A DNA stretch of 46,500 bases from Chrysomallon squamiferum (taxonomy: Eukaryota; Mollusca; Gastropoda; Neomphalida; Peltospiridae), in NCBI GenBank assembly GCA_012295275.1, contig CM022672.1:12803995-12850494 (forward strand). Direction: 5' to 3'. The notes below the pieces were generated by a model. That model did not search any database and was not told the DNA's origin. It saw only the letters and a list, made by a program, of their open reading frames with translations. This document shows positions 29,865-46,500 of this stretch, piece after piece. The number at the start of each line of letters is the position of its first letter. Within the stretch, counting starts at the first letter, position 1. The position numbers and the translations under genes are program-made.

Positions 29865-32554
29865 TTAGAACTGTTCGATTTAATTTGATGCGATTCTCAC
29901 CTTACAAACTAAATGCGTTTATTTGTTTATTCTTTTTCTATTCTTTAATTATTATTTTAAATTTACAAGAGATGCCATTTCATAACTAACTAACTAACTA
30001 TCTAATTAACTGTGTATCACGTATATATAATTTTAGACAGCTAGAAGGGATGCAAGAAGACAAAGCGTAAGAAAGCTGAAAGAAATCGAAGAAGAAGCAT
30101 CTGGAATTGTTGGCTATTTGTTTCAAATCGCGAAGTTTAGCTTAACTGGAAAATTAGGTGAGAATTATGAGATCAGTGGGTCATTATAAAACTGTAATTT
30201 TAATAAGAGCAGTAAGATCCAGTTGCATGCAGAGGAGAGGGATCGAAGAAGCGGTGGTCCCAGGCATCCAAATGGAGTTGACATCCAATCAGAGAATTTT
30301 TAAAATAAATTTGGTAGATTTATATGTAAATCGAATAAAGTGTTTAATTTATATTTCATCTGTGCTTTCATATTCAAAATATCTTCCTTTCTCATATTTC
30401 TCAGTGTTTGGGCCTTATACTTGAGTGTTTGGGGCCTACAATAAAGGAGTTGGCCCCGGGCATCACCAGACCTCTGCACGCCACTGGTAAGACCTGTGGA
30501 CGTTGTTAAAGTCTGAACTTTACTGAGATGTGGTATGTGCAGGTTTCTATTAAAACTGCTGAAGCTTTAGAGAGGGTGGGGGAAATTCTGTAGATGATGC
30601 TAAAATTGGAACTTCGATAAGAACAGTGGTGTCTGTCTGTCGTTTCAAAATTGAAACTTTTTTGAGATTAGTGAGATCTGTAGCGGAGTATTGAGATCTG
30701 GTTGATCGTGTTAACACTGGGAATTTAGTAAGAATAGTTTGGTCTGTAAATCATGTTAAAATTGGAATTACGGTGAGAGTAGCGAGATTTGTGAATGATG
30801 TTAAAACTGAAACTTTTGTGAGATTAATAGATACGTAGCTGATATAAAAACTGGAAACTGAGTAAGAGTAGTAAGATCTGTAGTAGATGTTAAAACTGGA
30901 AATTGAGTAAGAGTAGTGAGATCGGAAAAGGATGTTAAAACTGGAAACTGAATAAAAGTAGTGAGATCTGAAGAGGATGTTAAAACTGGAAATATAGAGT
31001 AAAAGTAGTGAGATCTGAAGAGGATGTTAAAACTGGAAATTGAGTAAGAGGAGTGAGATCTGTAGATCGTGTTAAAACTGCAGTTTTTTTTTTTTTTGAG
31101 ATCTGTAGATGATGTTAAAACTGCAACTTTGGTAAGAATAGTGAGATTTGTATAAACTGGCCAGTTAATCCTAAATAAAGATGGTTTCTATAGAGTACGC
31201 TAAAATGAATTTTAGGCAGAGCAGTGATATATCTAAATTATATTACAAAGAGAAATTATATCTATAAACAACGTCAAATTAATACCCATTAAAGCAATTT
31301 TTTCATTCTTATGATTTGTGCATTCTGTTATTGGTATATTTAGTTTGCGGGTCATAACTCAATTTACTGTTAAAGATGGTAGAAGCGTCAGTTTAGTTAC
31401 AATAATACACGAAACAAAGAAGAAATTACTTTAAAAGGCTGCCTCCGTTGATAGAGCATTATAAGTATGTATTTGTACTTGCAGGTTTAGCTCTAATAGG
31501 CATCCTAACGCTTATAACCGGCATGGCGTTCTCCAAGATTATAGTTGGTAAGACTGAAATCAAATAATCTTGTTTATGTAATTAGTTAACAGTTATTATA
31601 TACTTGTCGTCCCTGTATATATTTACATACATATATACACACACACACACACACACTCTCTCTCTCACACACACACACTCATATATATATATATATATAT
31701 ATACATACATTCACAAACACACATAATATATATATAACACAGACATAACAACCATCGTCATGCACACACAAATATGTACACATACATACAAACGTACATA
31801 TATACATACATGCACATTTGCACATACACAAACACATATATTTTTAATTTCTTCTTCTTGTGACATTCAGGACTGTCTACTATACCTTGTATTTCAGGCT
31901 GGTTGTACATTCACGACTGTCCTATTCAACCTCTGATTCCAGTTTGGCTCATTGTGGGAGCCATTGTGGATGTTCTCACTAACTTCATCTGTCAGCCTCG
32001 ATATGAGAACGGATTACACTGCAGAATTCGTACTTACAGCATTATTATGTGGGTTGTTCTGGTTGTTTTTCAGTTTATCTGGCTTATTATGGGTAATTAT
32101 TATTATTTATTTATTTAATATATATTTTATTTTATTATTTTTTATTTTTATTTTTGTTTTATGTTTTTTCCTGTGTTGTGGGTATAGATTTTTTTCTTTC
32201 ATTTATTCGTCTGTTATTAATATGACCTGAATAAAAAGGAGTATTTGGATGTCTCTAACAGATTCTGTTGTCAAACCGACTTTCCATCGTTTAGCAGAAT
32301 CAGGCATTTTCCTACTAAGTTATGTCCTGACAGGTATACTGAAAGTCATGGTGTTGTCTTTGATTTTAAAAGAAATAAAATAGAATAGAATAAAATAAAT
32401 AGTAGTAATAGTATGAGCAGCAGCAGCACTAGTAGTAGTAGTAGTAATAGTCGTAGTAGTAGTAGCAGTAATAATAATAATAGTAGTAGCAGTAATAATA
32501 ATAATTAAATTCGACATAACATAAATCAATTTATAATTTTGTATGTGTGTTTGC

Positions 32555-32642
<88 letters not shown>

Positions 32643-32995
32643 TTATTTATTTATTTATTTATTTTATTTTAGGTGCAATCTTCATCTTGCAGTCGAACAG
32701 AGGAATTATTACATGTAATGCCCTGTTAACGGCGAGGCATGCGTTGAACCAGACTTTAAATGTGACGAGTCAGATGACCAAGGATGCGACCGCGACATTG
32801 AATAACACATCGAATAACACTGAACACCTGAGGGGAAACCTCGAAGTCGGCACTTTAGTATGCCTCACATGCGATATGAATCTATATAATTTCGCTTTGG
32901 CCTGCTTTTCCATTGAAATGTTTTTCACTACTCTTGTTATTTTTGTCACGACTACCTGTTGTTGTTGTTACTGCTTCCTGAAAACCTATGTTTGA
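29478..32995 (+). CDS. TMEM272-like four-pass membrane protein (gene C)
   Basis: Exons 29478-29555, 30037-30157, 31485-31547, 31898-32092 and 32673-32995 join in frame to 259 residues. The N-terminal 66 residues are hydrophilic and charged, with a K/R/E-rich helix from exon 2, and probably cytoplasmic. Membrane segments are at about 67-87, 100-115, 132-156 and near 230-252. The signature DCPIQPLIPVWLIVGAIVDV (residues 94-113) is the best match in the window to the TMEM272-like CPxQPxIPIYLIV motif. The loop between segments 3 and 4 has several NxS/T sites (NQT, NVT, NNT, NTS) and a CLTCD motif before segment 4, matching CLFCD in gene A. The end is Cys-rich (TTCCCCYCF), a possible acylation site. 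Introns after segments 1 and 3 split Gly codons in phase 1, as in A and B. The molecular role is unknown to me. Confidence 0.85.
29813..29863. repeat. (AAT)n microsatellite
   Basis: About sixteen AAT units in the first intron of gene C. Confidence 0.9.
30440..30487 (-). mobile_element. CAGTGGCGT-type terminal remnant
   Basis: Read on the minus strand the block begins ACCAGTGGCGTGCAGAGG and continues through GATGCCCGGGGCC, like the plus-strand remnant at 13814. GCATGCAGAGGAGAGG and GTGGTCCCAGGCATCC near 30222-30270 may be the far side of the same element, giving roughly 270 bases in the second intron of gene C. Confidence 0.4.
30540..31150. repeat. Minisatellite of about 45-46 bp, about thirteen copies
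   Basis: GTTAAAACTGGAAATTGAGT, then AAGAGTAGTGAGATCTG and TAGATGAT recur with starts near 30758, 30801, 30845, 30889, 30935, 30980, 31026, 31071 and 31114, with more degenerate copies back to 30549. The array lies in the second intron of gene C. The middle copies are the most alike, the usual pattern for an array growing by unequal exchange. Confidence 0.85.
31630..31840. repeat. Mixed (CA)n, (TA)n and (ACAT)n tract
   Basis: Low-complexity dinucleotide and tetranucleotide repeats in the third intron of gene C. Confidence 0.75.
32400..32507. repeat. Degenerate (AGT/AGC/AAT)n tract
   Basis: Trinucleotide-like repeats in the fourth intron of gene C. Confidence 0.75.
32555..32669. repeat. (TC)n then (TA)n and (TTTA)n beside a splice acceptor
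   Basis: About 37 TC units, a short TA run and TTTA units extend to the AG (32671-32672) of the last gene C exon, so the repeat itself provides the polypyrimidine tract. Confidence 0.9.
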
Positions 32996-33208
32996 CCGCC
33001 AGCGTCTTTGCAGTCGATAAGTAACCCTACCCACAGCGAGAGCAGCCAATGTAAAAGTCAGAAAGAAAAAAGAAAAGGAAAGGAAAAACGAAAAATCACT
33101 AACACTAATACACCTTTTGGCTGACGACTTTGTTTTAGAAGATAAAAAAAAAAAAAAAAAAAAAGAAGAAGAAAACAATATAATGGTTTCAAAGGCTATT
33201 TATTTATT

Positions 33209-33275
<67 letters not shown>

Positions 33276-34208
33276 CTAGTCAGAAAAATAGCGGACAATT
33301 AAAATAAATTGAAGTTTATACAGTAATTCTGTATCGTTAGTCCCTCAAAAGGGAATGAGTTCTTGGATAATTTATTAAGTTTATTTATTTGCTTGTTTCA
33401 TGAATTATGTTATGTAATTATTTGTAAGCCTCTGTTAAAATGTAACTTCATTTTCTTTTTATGAATTATTAAATAAAATTATAAATTTTTAATTAGTCTT
33501 GTTAAACATTAATTTCTGCCTATCGATCGATCCACTGATCTATTTAGTTTTCAGGCGACTCCCTATCTAACAAACAAATTGACTTTGGATAGTAATACTA
33601 GCGTAGCCTATACAACAAATTACAACTGACGTTCTGATCACGTGGTAGATATTGCCCAGTCAATCAAGTAGTGCATCCGTGCTTGTAACTAAATATTTAT
33701 TTATTTCTATTATTTATTTTGTTATTATTTATGCTGTGCAATTGTTTTTGTGTTATATATATATATATATATATATCCTGTATATATACTTTATCAGTTC
33801 TAAGTTTCTTTTTTTTAAGTTGCGTTACAATCATTATGCCCATAAAACATGGCAAATATATAGTCCAGTAATCTGCGTCAGTTATCTTATCTTTATTTCT
33901 TTTATCTTTGAAAGCAAAATAAAAGAATAAATAAATAAATAAATAAATAAAATTTTAAAAAATAATAAAAATATAAAATAAAAATGTTGGGTGATAACAA
34001 CCGATAAAAATAATTTTAAAAAGATGATTTAAAAGGTAAATAGCCTTACGAAATACTTTATGTTCCAAGTTACTGTTTTGTTTCAGGCGACCTGTTCTGT
34101 CGTCGTTAGTAACAAAGTGTGACTTTCACATGTGTAGTCGTGACAGGGGTAAGATATTTACGTTCGCACCGAAATCACATTTTTGCGTTACGACTGTAAA
34201 AATTTCTT

Positions 34209-34241
<33 letters not shown>

Positions 34242-34880
34242 CTTGATTCTTTTTTTTTTTTTCTTTTTTTTTTTTTCTTTTTTGTTTTATTCAATTTTTT
34301 AAAATAGCTCTTGGGATGTCATTTTGTTTAAAACATGGGAAAAATTATAAAAAAAAAAATTATATAACTATAAAAAAAAATCCTTTAAAAATAGAGAAAA
34401 AATAATAATAGAAATTAAAAATATACAAAAATAAAAACAAAATAACAAAATAAGAAGAATAAATAAATAAATAAAATAAAATCTTGATTAGCCGATTATA
34501 TCAATGTAAATTTTACGTATTTTCAGTCAACCACTAAATCCATCTTCGTCTGCTCTTACTACACTATTTCCTGATCAGTCGAGTGATGCACTTGTATTTT
34601 ATCAAAGGTCATTTTATGCTCTTTTCCGTTTATTAGAAGGGGAAAAAAGACTCCTTACTGCTAAACCTTTTCTTCATTTTTATTATTATTATTATTTTTT
34701 TTTTTTTTTTTCTATTACTATAATTAGTTATAAAAAAAAAAAAAAAAAATTAATATGAAACAACATCATTATATTAATAGATAAAAAAAACACAAAACAA
34801 CAACAACAGAATGTTATTTTGAAAATTACAGTTGTTTTAAATTGTATTTTGAATGAGTATTTTTGGTTTTGATATGATGT
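32996..34880. other. Convergent intergenic region between gene C and the SLC44A-like gene
   Basis: It holds the 3' flank of gene C (AATAAA near 33304 and 33472), a (TTA)n run (33199-33273), (AT)n at about 33757-33775, T-rich and A-rich runs (34207-34300 and others) and a less AT-rich island at about 34085-34200 with exon-like borders. The 3' untranslated regions of both convergent genes should lie here. Confidence 0.55.
33199..33273. repeat. (TTTA)n then (TTA)n microsatellite
   Basis: A few TTTA units change into about nineteen TTA units, about 200 bases after the stop codon of gene C. Confidence 0.9.
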
Positions 34881-46429
<11,549 letters not shown>

Positions 46430-46500
46430 CTGAAATATATAATTAAAATGATTGATAATAACCACAATAATAATGAAATAATAATTAATAATTTGTTCAA

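Noticed and set aside
30540-31150. CRISPR-like array
   Set aside because: Units follow one another without unique spacers, diverge gradually and lie in an animal intron; it is a minisatellite.

Overview
The window is animal nuclear DNA. Every recognisable gene is split into short exons with canonical GT/AG (once GC/AG) junctions, introns are AT-rich, and simple repeats are everywhere: (GA)n, (AT)n, (CA)n, (TTA)n, poly-A/T and several minisatellites. There is no operon structure, Shine-Dalgarno pattern or CRISPR array. The protein families and the repeat-rich style suit an invertebrate, perhaps a mollusc, but the sequence alone does not settle the species.

Layout from left to right. (1) Minus strand, 1-8416: the 5' part of a gene for a basic, cysteine- and glutamine-rich, probably nuclear protein that I do not recognise; twelve exons are in frame and the 3' end lies beyond base 1. 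(2) A head-to-head intergenic region, 8417-10000, contains a duplicated TATA-bearing module. (3) Plus strand, 10001-13015: a four-pass membrane protein of the TMEM272-like type (gene A). (4) Plus strand, 14964-19935: a shorter, divergent four-pass protein (gene B) that lacks the family signature but has the same intron positions and phases as A. (5) 19936-24614 has no intact gene, but holds a 196-bp (GA)n tract, transposon-terminus remnants and a decayed copy of a flavin monooxygenase last exon. (6) Plus strand, 24615-28084: a complete five-exon flavin-containing monooxygenase of 535 codons. (7) Plus strand, 29478-32995: a third TMEM272-like gene (gene C) with the clearest family signature and two perfect CRE palindromes just upstream. 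(8) 32996-34880 is gene-free. (9) Minus strand, 34881-46429: eighteen exons of a choline transporter-like gene (SLC44A, closest in its C-terminus to the CTL2/4/5 group), whose N-terminus lies to the right of the window.

No pathway obviously joins these genes. The biological interest is a local cluster of four-pass membrane proteins (A, B, C) interrupted by a monooxygenase gene with its own decayed neighbour, suggesting repeated tandem duplication in this region. All exon models were built by eye from splice sites, reading-frame continuity and family resemblance; the phases of every listed exon add up.
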